Shown here piece by piece: positions 53,286 to 62,218 of a DNA stretch of 64,000 bases. The position numbers and the translations under genes were made by a program. The notes beneath the pieces were generated by a model. The model had not been told where the DNA came from and searched no databases. It saw nothing but the letters and a program-made list of their open reading frames with translations. The stretch is from Lichenibacterium dinghuense (GTDB lineage Bacteria > Pseudomonadota > Alphaproteobacteria > Rhizobiales > Beijerinckiaceae), in NCBI RefSeq assembly GCF_021730615.1, contig NZ_JAJLMN010000004.1:62001-126000 (forward strand), read 5' to 3'. Within the stretch, counting starts at the first letter, position 1; every line of letters begins with the position of its first letter.

Positions 53286-54019
53286 TGGAACGTTCCGAAA
53301 TCCTGGCCACGATGGTGGACCTGAAGCTTTACGGCATGAAGGCCGGCTACGACGAGATCATCACCACGGCGTTGAAGCGCCAGCACGAGCCGCAACGCAT
53401 CGTCGGTGATCTGCTGCAGGCCGAGATCGCCGAGAAACAGGCGCGCTCGATCAAGTATCAGATCACCATCTCCAAGCTGCCTTTAGCCAAGGACATCGAG
53501 GATTTCCGGTTCGAAGGCACGCTCATCAACGAGATGCTGGTGCGCGATCTCGCCGGCGGCGAGTTCCTTGCTCACCAGCGCAACGCTGTCCTGGTGGGCG
53601 GCACCGGGACCGGCAAGACTCACCTCGCCATCGGGATCGCCCGAGCCTGCATCCGCAACGGCGCCCGTGGCCGCTATTTCAACGTCGTCGACCTCGTGAA
53701 CCGGCTCGAAGCCGAAGGCCGCGCCGGCCGCCACGGCCGCATGGCCGACTACCTGTCGCGCATGGACTTCATCGTGCTCGACGAACTCGGCTATCTGCCC
53801 TTTGCCCAGTCTGGCGGGCAACTCCTCTTCCATCTCATCAGCCGCCTCTACGAGCAGACCTCCGTCATCGTGACGACCAACCTGGCCTTCGGTGAATGGC
53901 CGAACGTGTTCGGCGATGCCAAGATGACGACCGCACTGCTGGACCGGCTCACCCACCATTGCGAGATCGTCGAGACCGGCAACGAGAGTTGGCGCTTCAA
54001 AAACCGCGCCTCGGCCTGA
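53285..54019 (+). CDS. istB: IstB, ATPase helper of the IS21 transposase (copy 2)
   Basis: The 244-residue AAA+ protein has Walker A ([15 protein letters not shown]), Walker B ([14 protein letters not shown]) and [20 protein letters not shown]. It is intact, and its ATG overlaps the istA stop by one base (TGATG). Related to, but clearly different from, the istB at 14449-15243. Confidence 0.92.
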   Translation: MERSEILATMVDLKLYGMKAGYDEIITTALKRQHEPQRIVGDLLQAEIAEKQARSIKYQITISKLPLAKDIEDFRFEGTLINEMLVRDLAGGEFLAHQRNAVLVGGTGTGKTHLAIGIARACIRNGARGRYFNVVDLVNRLEAEGRAGRHGRMADYLSRMDFIVLDELGYLPFAQSGGQLLFHLISRLYEQTSVIVTTNLAFGEWPNVFGDAKMTTALLDRLTHHCEIVETGNESWRFKNRASA

Positions 54020-54152
54020 GCATCACGCCACCGCAGCCGCCCGGCTGCGCAACCCTGACCCGCTTCGCCGGGCGGCCGCTACCGCCTCAGATTGCAGCAA
54101 GGGGGTCAACATTGGACGCCGATAGGGGGTCAAATTTCAACGCCGATTGACA

Positions 54153-54461
54153 GTTCTCATGCCGACCGATGATGCGGTGCAGTTGGGTCTGTTGACCAAC
54201 GCCATCAAATATGCGCCTCCGAGAGTGCCGGGCGACATCGCGCTGACCGTGACGGAGCTTGAACAGGGCGAGATCCGCTTCGAGCTTCGCGACCACGGCC
54301 TCGGGTTGCCGGCGCAGTTCGATGCAGCGACGTCGCGGAGCCTCGGCATGAAGCTGATCGCACGCCTCGCTCGCCAGCTCGGTGGCAAGCCGGTCTGGCA
54401 GAACGCCGATCCCGGCACGCGCTTCGTGTTGGAGTTCACTCCTCAGGAACGGGCTGACTGA
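54153..54461 (+). pseudogene. C-terminal ATPase fragment of a sensor histidine kinase
   Basis: The frame reads TNAIKYAPPRVPGDIALTVT, ELEQGEIRFELRDHGLGLPA, SLGMKLIARLARQLGGKPVW and ends TRFVLEFTPQERAD: the HATPase of HWE/HisKA_2-type kinases. The part before TNAIKYA, including the histidine domain, is absent because IS21 copy 2 ends at 54152. Even the preserved start (DDAVQLGLL) lacks the few residues usually found before the N box. It is a non-functional remnant. Confidence 0.78.
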
Positions 54462-54633
54462 GGTTCGCCGTGCGCGGCGACGCCGAGCATCTGACCTTCG
54501 ACGCCGGTCTGCCCGGGCGTCGGCGATCCTGGTCTGCCGACCCCTGTCCAGTGAACCCACCGCAGCGGTCGGCCTCCACGCCGTGGCATGAACTCTTCCA
54601 GGTTGGCCATGCCTGTCGATCGAGAAGGCGTCC

Positions 54634-56277
54634 TCACGCTGCCGAGCTTCGAAGGGGCGTCCGAGACGCACACCGGTCGCCCTGCAGCCGTGCCCAACGA
54701 AAGCAGTTCCGACCGTCACTCTTGGCTCGGTACAGGGCGGCATCGGCCACGGTCAGAAGATCGAGCCCTGGCTCTCCCGCCACCCGCGTGACGCAGCCGG
54801 CGCTGATGGTGACGACGCCGTGCTGACTCGCGGCATGCGGGTCCCGCAGATCCGAGACGGCTCGCAGCACCTCTCCGGCGACCCGATCGGCCTCGGTGAA
54901 GCCGAGCCCCGGTACGACGGCCACGAACTCCTCCCCGCCGTAGCGCGCGACCAGTCCGCCCAGGGGCGACATGACACCATCTATGGCGGAGCCGACGCGG
55001 CGCAGCACGGCATCGCCGGCGACGTGGCCGTAGCTGTCGTTGTAGGCTTTGAACTGGTCCACGTCGATCATGAGCAGGGTCAGCGCCTTGGCATCTGCGA
55101 TCGCGGCCGACAGGACCTGCTCGAGCCCGCGGCGGTTGGCGAGCCCGGTGAGCGGGTCGGTCAACGTTTGCTCGACGAGCCGGTCCTCACGATCTTTCTC
55201 CGCCGTGATGTCGATCACGACGCCGGCGATGCCCGACACGAGCGGGCCGTTGTGGACGGCACGGCGAAAGCACCTCAACCATCGCACCTCGCCGAGCGCG
55301 TCGACGATCCTGAACTCCTCGGTTCTCTGAGCCACCCTGCCATTCAGCAGGTCGATGAAGCAGGTGTCGTCTCGATCGTCAGGGTGGACGACGTCCAGCC
55401 ACTCGGCCATGCTCATGACGGGCAGGTAGCGCGCGCCGAGGAGACGGGAGAAGCTGGGTCCGAGATCGAAGGTACGGCGGACGGCGTCGTAGAACCAGTG
55501 CGCGCCGCCGAGCGCCTCCATGGCAAGAGAGAGCCTTGCATTCGACTGCTCGAGCTCGTCTCTGATGCGACGTTCCTCGGTGACGTCGGTGACGATGCCG
55601 AGAATGCTCGGCCACCCATCCGGTCCCTTTGCCAGCGGGTAGAGGGTCGTCCGAATGGTCATGTCCCCGCGAGGGGTCGGCACGGTGCTGTCGCGCTCGA
55701 GGGTGCGTGCCGTGCGCAGGCAGAGGTCGTAGCTTCCAGCGATGCGCTGGGCGATGTCCTCTGGAAAGGCCTCGGACAACGACCCTGGCCATGTGATCGC
55801 GTCACCCCGGCCCGTCCATAGCTCGACGGCCGCCGCGTTGACCTGGGCGAAGACGTAGCCCTCCGCTCCCCGATGTTCCACCACATAGGCGGGGACGGCG
55901 ATCTCCGCGACAGCGATCATGAGCGGGCTCTCGAACGGGTCGGCCGTGCGCGAGTGCTCGACGCGGTTCGGTGACCATGGCGCTGATGGTACAGCGTCTT
56001 CCTGCTGCCGAATTAATGGGCAATCGTTGCGGAATGTTGAAGATGCTTCATGGTCGAGGATGAGAATCGACCTGTGATGATCGCGTACCGTGCGCATCGC
56101 TGAGACGTCGAGATTGCGCTGTCCGTCGGCGGTCTCGCCGTCGTGGACGAGCAGGGCCCCACTCAAGGTAGGCTCCTGTCGAGCCGTCGTTTCCCCCACG
56201 GGGTAGGGGTTCATGTCCGGACATGATGACACCTCTCGGGACCGGGTGTCAGGGACACGCTCTGCCCAGTTCGTCAT
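54634..56277 (-). CDS. PAS-PAS-GGDEF diguanylate cyclase
   Basis: The 547-residue cytoplasmic protein has two PAS domains (about 115-240, ending GIVTDVTEERRIRDE; 250-365, ending GIAGVVIDITAEKDRED) and a GGDEF domain (QTLTDPLTGLANRRGLEQVL, LMIDVDQFKAYNDSYGHVAG, RYGGEEFVAVVPG at about 445-451, LYRAKSDGRN). GGEEF is an active variant that makes cyclic di-GMP. No RxxD inhibitory site precedes it, so product inhibition by that route is unlikely. The start could be 56277 or the Met at 56214; the first 100 residues are low-complexity. Confidence 0.92.
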   Translation of the reverse strand: MTNWAERVPDTRSREVSSCPDMNPYPVGETTARQEPTLSGALLVHDGETADGQRNLDVSAMRTVRDHHRSILILDHEASSTFRNDCPLIRQQEDAVPSAPWSPNRVEHSRTADPFESPLMIAVAEIAVPAYVVEHRGAEGYVFAQVNAAAVELWTGRGDAITWPGSLSEAFPEDIAQRIAGSYDLCLRTARTLERDSTVPTPRGDMTIRTTLYPLAKGPDGWPSILGIVTDVTEERRIRDELEQSNARLSLAMEALGGAHWFYDAVRRTFDLGPSFSRLLGARYLPVMSMAEWLDVVHPDDRDDTCFIDLLNGRVAQRTEEFRIVDALGEVRWLRCFRRAVHNGPLVSGIAGVVIDITAEKDREDRLVEQTLTDPLTGLANRRGLEQVLSAAIADAKALTLLMIDVDQFKAYNDSYGHVAGDAVLRRVGSAIDGVMSPLGGLVARYGGEEFVAVVPGLGFTEADRVAGEVLRAVSDLRDPHAASQHGVVTISAGCVTRVAGEPGLDLLTVADAALYRAKSDGRNCFRWARLQGDRCASRTPLRSSAA

Positions 56278-56369
56278 CGCGTTGTCGCCAACTGTGCGCA
56301 GCTAACGATCATCGCGCAGGAGTTAACCGAACTGGCAGAAAGATCTTCAACACGGCGGCTTCTAGGTTA

Positions 56370-57443
56370 ATGTGTGTTAACCAGCATTCAGCGGAGCAGA
56401 TCGTGCTGCAGCGCCTCATCGGTCGACCATCGTTACCTCTTTCCCTGCTGTTCTCGACCCTCTGGGTTCTGGGATGCACTGGCGAGGCTAGCGCCCACGT
56501 GAAATGGTTCTGCGCCTTCGACGTCGCCGGCCAACCGGTCGGCCTGGCGAACGTGCTGTGCCTCGACTTCGAAGAGCTGACGGCCCTGACGATCTTCGTG
56601 CTGGTCGCGGCCGGCATCATCGAGCGGACGCCGCTCGGCACCGCGCTGCTGCGGTCCATCGTCAGCTTCATGGCACCGGTCCGGTGGAACTCGGACATCC
56701 TGATCCGGGCCGTCGCGGGGTTCTTCTTCGTCAACCTGTGGAGCATCGGCGGCATCATCATCACGCCCGAGCTCAAGACGACGTCCCAGCTCATCCCGCT
56801 CCTGCAGCTCGGGATCGCCGCCTGCCTGCTGTGGCGCCATACCCTCGTGCTGTCGGCCGCCGGCATCGTCGTCCTCTACGGGGTCGCGCTGCACGACTAC
56901 GGCCTGTTCCACCTGCTCGACTATCCGATCTTCCTCGGCCTCGCCGCCTATCTGGCGCTGACGGGCCTCGGCCGGGAGCCCTTCGGCCTGCGCCCGCTCG
57001 ACATCGCCCGCTGGGCCGCCGCGGTCACGCTGATGTGGGCGTCCATCGAGAAGTGGGCCTATCCGGAGTGGACCTCGCCGCTCTTCGTCACCCACCCCAA
57101 CGTCGCCATGGGCTTCAGCCCGAGCTTCTTCATGCAGGCGGCCGGCGCGGTGGAGTTCGGCCTATCCTTCGCCCTGATCTGGACGCCGCTCTGCCGCCGC
57201 GCCTCGGCGCTGATCCTCGCCGGCATGTTCCTGTCCGCCGTGCTGGAGTTCGGCAAGATCGACGCCATCGGCCATTCCTGCATCATCGCCCTGGTGTTGG
57301 CCATCGCGGCGGACGACCGGGTCGAGCCGGTCCGGGTGCGGCAGATCGTGTGGACGCCGCTCGGCTACGCCGCCTCCCTCGCAGTCATCCTGCTCGGCTA
57401 CTACGAGCTCCACGCTGTGCTGTTCGGCACCACCCTGACCTGA
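56370..57443 (+). CDS. Polytopic membrane protein of unknown function
   Basis: About 357 residues from Met 56370 (a GTG at 56403 after GCGGAG is an alternative start). A signal-like segment (LPLSLLFSTLWVLGCTGEAS) precedes VKWFCAFDVAGQPVGLANVL and seven to eight hydrophobic helices, among them LTALTIFVLVAAGIIER, ILIRAVAGFFFVNLWSIGGI, LILAGMFLSAVLEFGKIDAI and the last AASLAVILLGYYELHAVLFG. Conserved-looking charged residues (Glu in WASIEKWAYPEW, EFGKIDAIGH) sit inside helices, suggesting a transporter or a DoxX-like quinone-linked protein. It converges with a cupredoxin gene 67 bases away. The function is unknown. Confidence 0.75.
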   Translation: MCVNQHSAEQIVLQRLIGRPSLPLSLLFSTLWVLGCTGEASAHVKWFCAFDVAGQPVGLANVLCLDFEELTALTIFVLVAAGIIERTPLGTALLRSIVSFMAPVRWNSDILIRAVAGFFFVNLWSIGGIIITPELKTTSQLIPLLQLGIAACLLWRHTLVLSAAGIVVLYGVALHDYGLFHLLDYPIFLGLAAYLALTGLGREPFGLRPLDIARWAAAVTLMWASIEKWAYPEWTSPLFVTHPNVAMGFSPSFFMQAAGAVEFGLSFALIWTPLCRRASALILAGMFLSAVLEFGKIDAIGHSCIIALVLAIAADDRVEPVRVRQIVWTPLGYAASLAVILLGYYELHAVLFGTTLT

Positions 57444-57510
57444 ACGCCTCCCACGCCCATCCTTCGACCGCCCGGGATCCGCGCCCGGGCGGTTCGGCGT
57501 CCGGCGCCTG

Positions 57511-57873
57511 TCACTCCCGCACCGTCACCGCCAGCTTCATCTTGGGGTGGATGCCGCAGAGCACGTTGAACGTGCCGGCCTTAGTGAACACGATGTCGGC
57601 CTTGGCGCCCGGCTCCTGATCGCCGGAGTCGAAAGAGAAGTCGGGATCGTCGATATAGGCGTGGTGCATGAGATCGCCGTCGTCGTTGACGACCTCGACC
57701 GTGTCGCCCCGGTGGATCGTCAGCGCCCCCGGCAGGAAGGCCCGTCCGCGCTGGGAGACCACGAACTTGATGCCCGTCGCCGCCAGGGACGCCCCGGTCG
57801 TGAGGGTCAGAAGTACCGCCAGAACGGGTAGGGCTGATGCGGTTCTCGACAACTGACATGTGCGAAGCTGCAT
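57511..57873 (-). CDS. Secreted cupredoxin (type-1 copper protein)
   Basis: The 120-residue protein has a signal peptide (about 1-32, RTASALPVLAVLLTLTTGAS) and a cupredoxin fold: VVSQRGRAFLPGALTIHRGD, DGDLMHHAYID with the first copper His, and NVLCGIHPKMKLAVTV supplying Cys, His and Met ligands. It would carry electrons in the periplasm. ATG 57873 follows GGAGGGATGGTCC; the frame is open further upstream but without the signal peptide context. The redox partner is not known; the convergent membrane-protein gene at 56370-57443 is a candidate. Confidence 0.88.
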   Translation of the reverse strand: MQLRTCQLSRTASALPVLAVLLTLTTGASLAATGIKFVVSQRGRAFLPGALTIHRGDTVEVVNDDGDLMHHAYIDDPDFSFDSGDQEPGAKADIVFTKAGTFNVLCGIHPKMKLAVTVRE

Positions 57874-58044
57874 GGACCATCCCTCCGCGCGTTGAGGAGT
57901 CGCTTGACCGATCTTCAAGTCGCGAGGGGATCGTCGCCGTCCTGAGTTAAGCCTCAGTTGCGACGCGGAGGCTGGCTTCATCAGACATTTACCCTCTCAC
58001 CTCAAGGTTGATCGATCTAGGGCGCGTGACGTAGGGCGAGAGAT

Positions 58045-60903
58045 ATGCGGTTGGCTTCCGTGGCACGGCGCTTCCGGCACGGCACCAGTCTCGACAGGGT
58101 AGCGCGGCTCGTCCTCACGATCAGAGCCCGGATCCTCATCGCCTTCCTGATCATGACCGCCATCACCGCCGCCCTCGGGAGCTTCGCGGTGGTGCGCCTG
58201 CAGGAGGTGGGTCAGCTCATGACCCGCACCTACGACCAGTCCCTGATGTCGGTGAACTACGCTCGTGCCGCTGCCGCCGACTTCGCCGCGATGGAGAACG
58301 CCTTCATTCGCTGCTCGCTGGCGACCGACCCCGCCGAGGTGGGTAGGCTGCGCCAATCAGTCGGAACTCTGCACACATCGCTGCTTGAGGACATCACGAT
58401 CGCGAGCGAGCGGGCGCAGTCTGCCCGCGCCATGATGGCGGGCGAGCGCGCCCGGCAGGCCGTCGAGCGATGGGACGTGGCCCGCTCCGAGGCGGGGTCG
58501 CGACGGGAACGGGACTGGCGCGCCCTCGACGTGGACGCCGCGGCGTTGAATGAGCAGATCGACCTGCTCGTCAACTACACGGCCGGTGACGGCTTCGCCT
58601 ACCGAGGCGAGGCCAGGGCCATCGTGGCCTCTGATGTCCGCGCCACGCTGATCTACACTGCTACGGCCCTGCTGCTCGCCGCCTTGGTGGTGTTCTACAT
58701 GGCGAAGCGCATCGTCGGCCCGGTGGCGGCGGCATCCGATGCCGCCCGCGAGATCGCGGGCGGCAGGCTCGACGGCGTCATCCCGCAAGGCTACGGCGAC
58801 GAGCTCGGCGCCCTGCTGGCCGCCATGACGGTGATGCGCGACAACATCCGGGGCATGATGGAGCGAGAAGTCGCCCAGCGGCGGTTCGCCCAGACCCGCC
58901 TCGCCGACGCGCTGGCGGGGTCCGACGAGGGCATCGCCGTCGTCGACGCATCCGGAGCGATCGTGCTGGCCAACCAGCGACTGGCGACGTTCCTCGAGAT
59001 CTCCCCGAAACTCCTGCGGGCCGGCACGCCGGCGGACGCCGTGGCGGCGATGCTCGACACACCCGCGCTGCGCAGCGGGGCCGTGCTGGAGTCCGACATC
59101 CCCGGGCCAGACGACGGAGAGATGCGCCGCATCGGCGATCGCTGGCTGCGGATCAGCCGCAGCCCGACACAGGACGGCGGCTTCGTCGCCATGGTTGGCG
59201 ACGTCACAGCTCTGAAGCGACAGGAGGAGAGGCTCCGCGCCACCAATCTCGGCTTCGATGCGGCGCTGGAGAACATGTCCCAGGGCCTGTGCCTTTACGA
59301 CGATCGAAGCCGCCTCGTGGTGGTCAACCGCCGGTTCGCCGAGATCTACCGGCTTGACCCGGCCGACGTCCGCCCCGGCATCAGCTTCCGCGAGGTGATC
59401 GGGCTGAGAAGCATCGCCGGCCACCACGGGCCCTGCGACTTGGACGAACTGCACGACAGCCGGCTCGAGGCCATACGGCGCGGCGGGGGCGCCGTACTGG
59501 AGGAGTTGAGCGACGGCCGCACGATCGCCATCGCGCATCGGGGCACGGCCGACGGAGGCTGGGTGGCCACCTACGAGGACATCACGGAGCGCCTCGCGGC
59601 CGAGCGTCAGATCACCTTCTTGGCCCGCCACGACGCGCTGACGCGGCTGCCGAACCGCACCGTCTTCGCCGAGCGGGGCGAGGAGGCGGTGAAACGCCTC
59701 GGCCGGGGCGAGGGCTTCGCAGTGCTGTACCTGGACCTCGACCGATTCAAGCAGATCAACGACACGCTGGGCCACGCGGCCGGCGACGCGCTGCTGCGGG
59801 GCGTCGCTGACCGGCTCGAGGCCTGCGCACGCGAGGTCGACACCGTGTGCCGGTTCGGCGGCGACGAGTTCGCGATCCTGCAGTGCGGGGTGGCGCGCGA
59901 CGAGGATGCCGTCGTGCTGGCGAAGCGCATCGTCGAGGTGCTGCGTCCGCCGTTCGACGTCGGCGGCAGGCCTGTGTCGGCCGGGGTGAGCATCGGCATC
60001 GCCGTTGCGCCCCGGGACGGCTCCTCCTTCCTCGCTCTCACGCGCAATGCCGACGCGGCCCTGTACCGGGCCAAGGCGGACGGCCGCGGCGTGTGGCGCT
60101 GCTTCGAGCCCGAGATGGATGCGCGCCTGCAGGCGCGCAGCGCGCTCGAGGTGGATCTGCGCCGCGCCCTCGTCGATGCGGAGTTCGAGGTCCACTATCA
60201 GCCGCTCCACGATCTCGCGCTCGACCGTTTCGGCGGCTGTGAGGCGTTGGTGCGCTGGCGCCATCCGTCGCGCGGGCTGGTGTCGCCGGCGGAGTTCATC
60301 CCCGTCGCCGAGGCGATCGGGCTGATCGTGCCTCTGGGCGAGTGGGTGCTGCGTCAAGCCTGCCTCGACGCCAGCTCCTGGCCGCCACACGTCAAGGTGG
60401 CGGTGAATGTGTCCTCGGCTCAGTTCGCACAAGGCCGGCTTGTGCGGGCCGTCGAGGGCGCCCTCGCGACCTCCGGGCTGGAGCCGAGCCGCCTGGAGCT
60501 CGAGATCACGGAAACGGCGCTGCTGTCGGAGGCGGACGCGACGAAGGAGGCCCTGCACGCGCTGCGGCGCCTGGGCGTGCGCATCGCTATGGACGACTTC
60601 GGCACGGGCTACTCGTCGCTGAGCTATCTGCTGAGCTTCCCGTTCGACAAGATCAAGATCGACCAGTCCTTCGTGCGCGACCTGGAAACGCGGAGCGAGG
60701 CCGGGACGCTGGTGCGCACGATGGTGCAGCTCGGGCGCAGCCTCGGCATGCGGGTCACGGCCGAGGGGGTCGAGACCGAGCGACAGCTGGAGCAACTGCG
60801 CCGGGACGGCTGTGACGAGATCCAGGGCTACCTATTCAGCCGTCCCGTGCCGGTGGGCGAGGTGCAGGCCATGCTGACGATCGGCAGGACCATATCGGTC
60901 TGA
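58045..60903 (+). CDS. HAMP-PAS-GGDEF-EAL cyclic di-GMP enzyme
   Basis: The 952-residue inner-membrane protein has two transmembrane helices (about 29-50 and 201-220) around a periplasmic helical sensor domain, then HAMP (221-275), two PAS segments (about 282-390 and 400-520), GGDEF with RFGGDEFAIL (605-609) preceded by the inhibitory site REVD (596-599), and EAL with CEALVRWRHP (EAL 733-735), MDDFGTGYSSLSYL, KIDQSFVRDL and TAEGVETERQ. Both active sites look complete, so it could make or break c-di-GMP. ATG 58045 follows GGGCGAGAGAT. Confidence 0.94.
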   Translation: MRLASVARRFRHGTSLDRVARLVLTIRARILIAFLIMTAITAALGSFAVVRLQEVGQLMTRTYDQSLMSVNYARAAAADFAAMENAFIRCSLATDPAEVGRLRQSVGTLHTSLLEDITIASERAQSARAMMAGERARQAVERWDVARSEAGSRRERDWRALDVDAAALNEQIDLLVNYTAGDGFAYRGEARAIVASDVRATLIYTATALLLAALVVFYMAKRIVGPVAAASDAAREIAGGRLDGVIPQGYGDELGALLAAMTVMRDNIRGMMEREVAQRRFAQTRLADALAGSDEGIAVVDASGAIVLANQRLATFLEISPKLLRAGTPADAVAAMLDTPALRSGAVLESDIPGPDDGEMRRIGDRWLRISRSPTQDGGFVAMVGDVTALKRQEERLRATNLGFDAALENMSQGLCLYDDRSRLVVVNRRFAEIYRLDPADVRPGISFREVIGLRSIAGHHGPCDLDELHDSRLEAIRRGGGAVLEELSDGRTIAIAHRGTADGGWVATYEDITERLAAERQITFLARHDALTRLPNRTVFAERGEEAVKRLGRGEGFAVLYLDLDRFKQINDTLGHAAGDALLRGVADRLEACAREVDTVCRFGGDEFAILQCGVARDEDAVVLAKRIVEVLRPPFDVGGRPVSAGVSIGIAVAPRDGSSFLALTRNADAALYRAKADGRGVWRCFEPEMDARLQARSALEVDLRRALVDAEFEVHYQPLHDLALDRFGGCEALVRWRHPSRGLVSPAEFIPVAEAIGLIVPLGEWVLRQACLDASSWPPHVKVAVNVSSAQFAQGRLVRAVEGALATSGLEPSRLELEITETALLSEADATKEALHALRRLGVRIAMDDFGTGYSSLSYLLSFPFDKIKIDQSFVRDLETRSEAGTLVRTMVQLGRSLGMRVTAEGVETERQLEQLRRDGCDEIQGYLFSRPVPVGEVQAMLTIGRTISV

Positions 60904-61167
60904 GCTCGTATCGAAGCCGTATGATCGTCCACGGGGTTTTGGCGAGGCACCTCGCGATCTTCAACGGCGAGGACGGGAATGGAGACGGGGAGGTAGCGAT
61001 CGCCCTGGAGAGAGGCCGGCTGCACTCGGGGCGATGACGAAGCCGGGATCGTCTTGGGGGCCGGGCAGCGTTACCCGCTGTATCTGCCAGCCCCTCCCAG
61101 GCTGCGCGCCGTCGCTGACGCGTCCGATGGGGTCGGCGTGAAATGGGGCTGTCTCGGACCGCGGAAG
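60904..61167. other. 264 bases without a gene
   Basis: No supported coding frame or regulatory motif was seen between the GGDEF-EAL gene and the fragment left of the IS66 element. Confidence 0.4.
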
Positions 61168-61322
61168 TCAGCTGCACTGTTGCGCCAAGCCGAATATCGT
61201 TTTGAGCGAAGTCAGGACCTGGTGAACTCGGGTCGCCAGGATCGCCGACGACTGGCTCCCAAGCCGCGCATCCTCCATCCCTGGCCACACCAGCGCTTTG
61301 TTGTCGAACACCCGAGGTGGCA
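61168..61322 (-). pseudogene. C-terminal fragment of an unidentified gene, cut by IS66
   Basis: Directly left of the IS66 end, the minus strand reads FDNKALVWPGMEDARLGSQS, SAILATRVHQVLTSLKTIFG, LAQQCS, stop at 61168-61170. The mixed, amphipathic composition is protein-like; the family is not recognised. If real, the rest of the gene lies beyond the right end of the window, on the far side of IS66. Confidence 0.35.
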
Positions 61323-61383
61323 GCGTATGCCTGCGGCGAGGGCCGCCTTGTGAGAGGGGCCGTCGACGATCGAGACTGCGCGT

Positions 61384-61800
61384 ATGGACAGCCATACGCA
61401 CAGTCTCCTGCCTGAACGTCTCGAGGTCATCGAGATCGGGCGCCGCCGTCGCTGGTCGGAGGAGGAGAAGCTCCGCATCGTGACGGAGTGCCTGGAGGCG
61501 CCGCGGCTGGTGTCGGCGACGGCGCGTCGTCACGGCATCACGCGGTCGCAGTTGATGGCATGGCGCCGAGCGTTGAAAGTCGAGCGTGTCGCTCCCGAGC
61601 CGGCTCCGGCCTTTGTGCCCGCCGTCCTGGTGCCCGAGCCGGCGGCGAAGAGCGAGCCGGCGCCACGCCGGAGGAGGCCGCGGCAGGCCGTGCAGGGCCG
61701 CATGGTGATCGAGGTGGGGCGGGGGCGTCGCGTGGTGGTGGACGGCGCCGTGGACGCGGAAGCGCTCGCCCGCGTGCTCGACGTGCTGGACCGGCGATGA
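61384..61800 (+). CDS. tnpA: IS66 accessory protein TnpA
   Basis: The 138-residue protein starts MDSHTHSLLPERLEVIEIGR and has the helix-turn-helix RRRRWSEEEKLRIVTECLEA, ATARRHGITRSQLMAWRRAL, typical of the IS66 OrfA. It overlaps tnpB by four bases (ATGA). Confidence 0.92.
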   Translation: MDSHTHSLLPERLEVIEIGRRRRWSEEEKLRIVTECLEAPRLVSATARRHGITRSQLMAWRRALKVERVAPEPAPAFVPAVLVPEPAAKSEPAPRRRRPRQAVQGRMVIEVGRGRRVVVDGAVDAEALARVLDVLDRR

Positions 61801-62144
61801 TCCCGGTCCCGTCCGCCGCCCGGGTGTGGATCGCGGCCGGCCACACCGACATGCGTCGCGGCATGAACGGCCTAACGCTGCTGGTGCAGGAAGGCCTCAA
61901 GCGCGATCCGTTCGCGGGCGACCTGTATGTGTTCCGGGGCCGGCGCGGCGACCTGATCAAGTGCCTGTGGCACGACGGGCTCGGCCTGTCGCTCTACGCC
62001 AAGCGCCTGGAACGGGGCCGGTTCGTGTGGCCGTCCATGGCGGGCGACAGCGTGACCATATCTCCCGCGCAGCTTGGATACTTACTCGAAGGGATAGACT
62101 GGCGCCACCCACAGCAGACTTGGCGGCCGAGCCGGGCAGGATGA
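61797..62144 (+). CDS. tnpB: IS66 accessory protein TnpB
   Basis: The 115-residue protein has the family core VWIAAGHTDMRRGMNGLTLL, FRGRRGDLIKCLWHDGLGLS, YAKRLERGRFVWP. It is required with TnpA and TnpC for IS66 movement; its biochemical role is unclear. Starts at ATG 61797 inside the tnpA stop. Confidence 0.94.
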   Translation: MIPVPSAARVWIAAGHTDMRRGMNGLTLLVQEGLKRDPFAGDLYVFRGRRGDLIKCLWHDGLGLSLYAKRLERGRFVWPSMAGDSVTISPAQLGYLLEGIDWRHPQQTWRPSRAG

Positions 62145-62218
62145 GCCCTGGACTGTTATCAACACTATCGATGCCCATCGATCTGGCGTTACCTGAAGAT
62201 CTGTGATCGGATCTGCTC

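Larger units (their letters stand above)
51673..54152 (+). mobile_element. IS21-family insertion sequence (copy 2), decayed
   Basis: Each end has a short terminal repeat followed by a longer GGGGGTCAAA-type internal repeat: the left end reads TGTGATTAGGCGTGGAATTT then TGACCCCC, and the reverse strand at the right TGTCAATCGGCGTTGAAATT then TGACCCCC. A second GGCGTCCAA...TTGACCCCC block lies inside each end. It carries istA (badly frameshifted) and istB (intact). It differs from copy 1. No flanking target duplication is visible, and the right flank starts in mid-gene. Confidence 0.85.
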
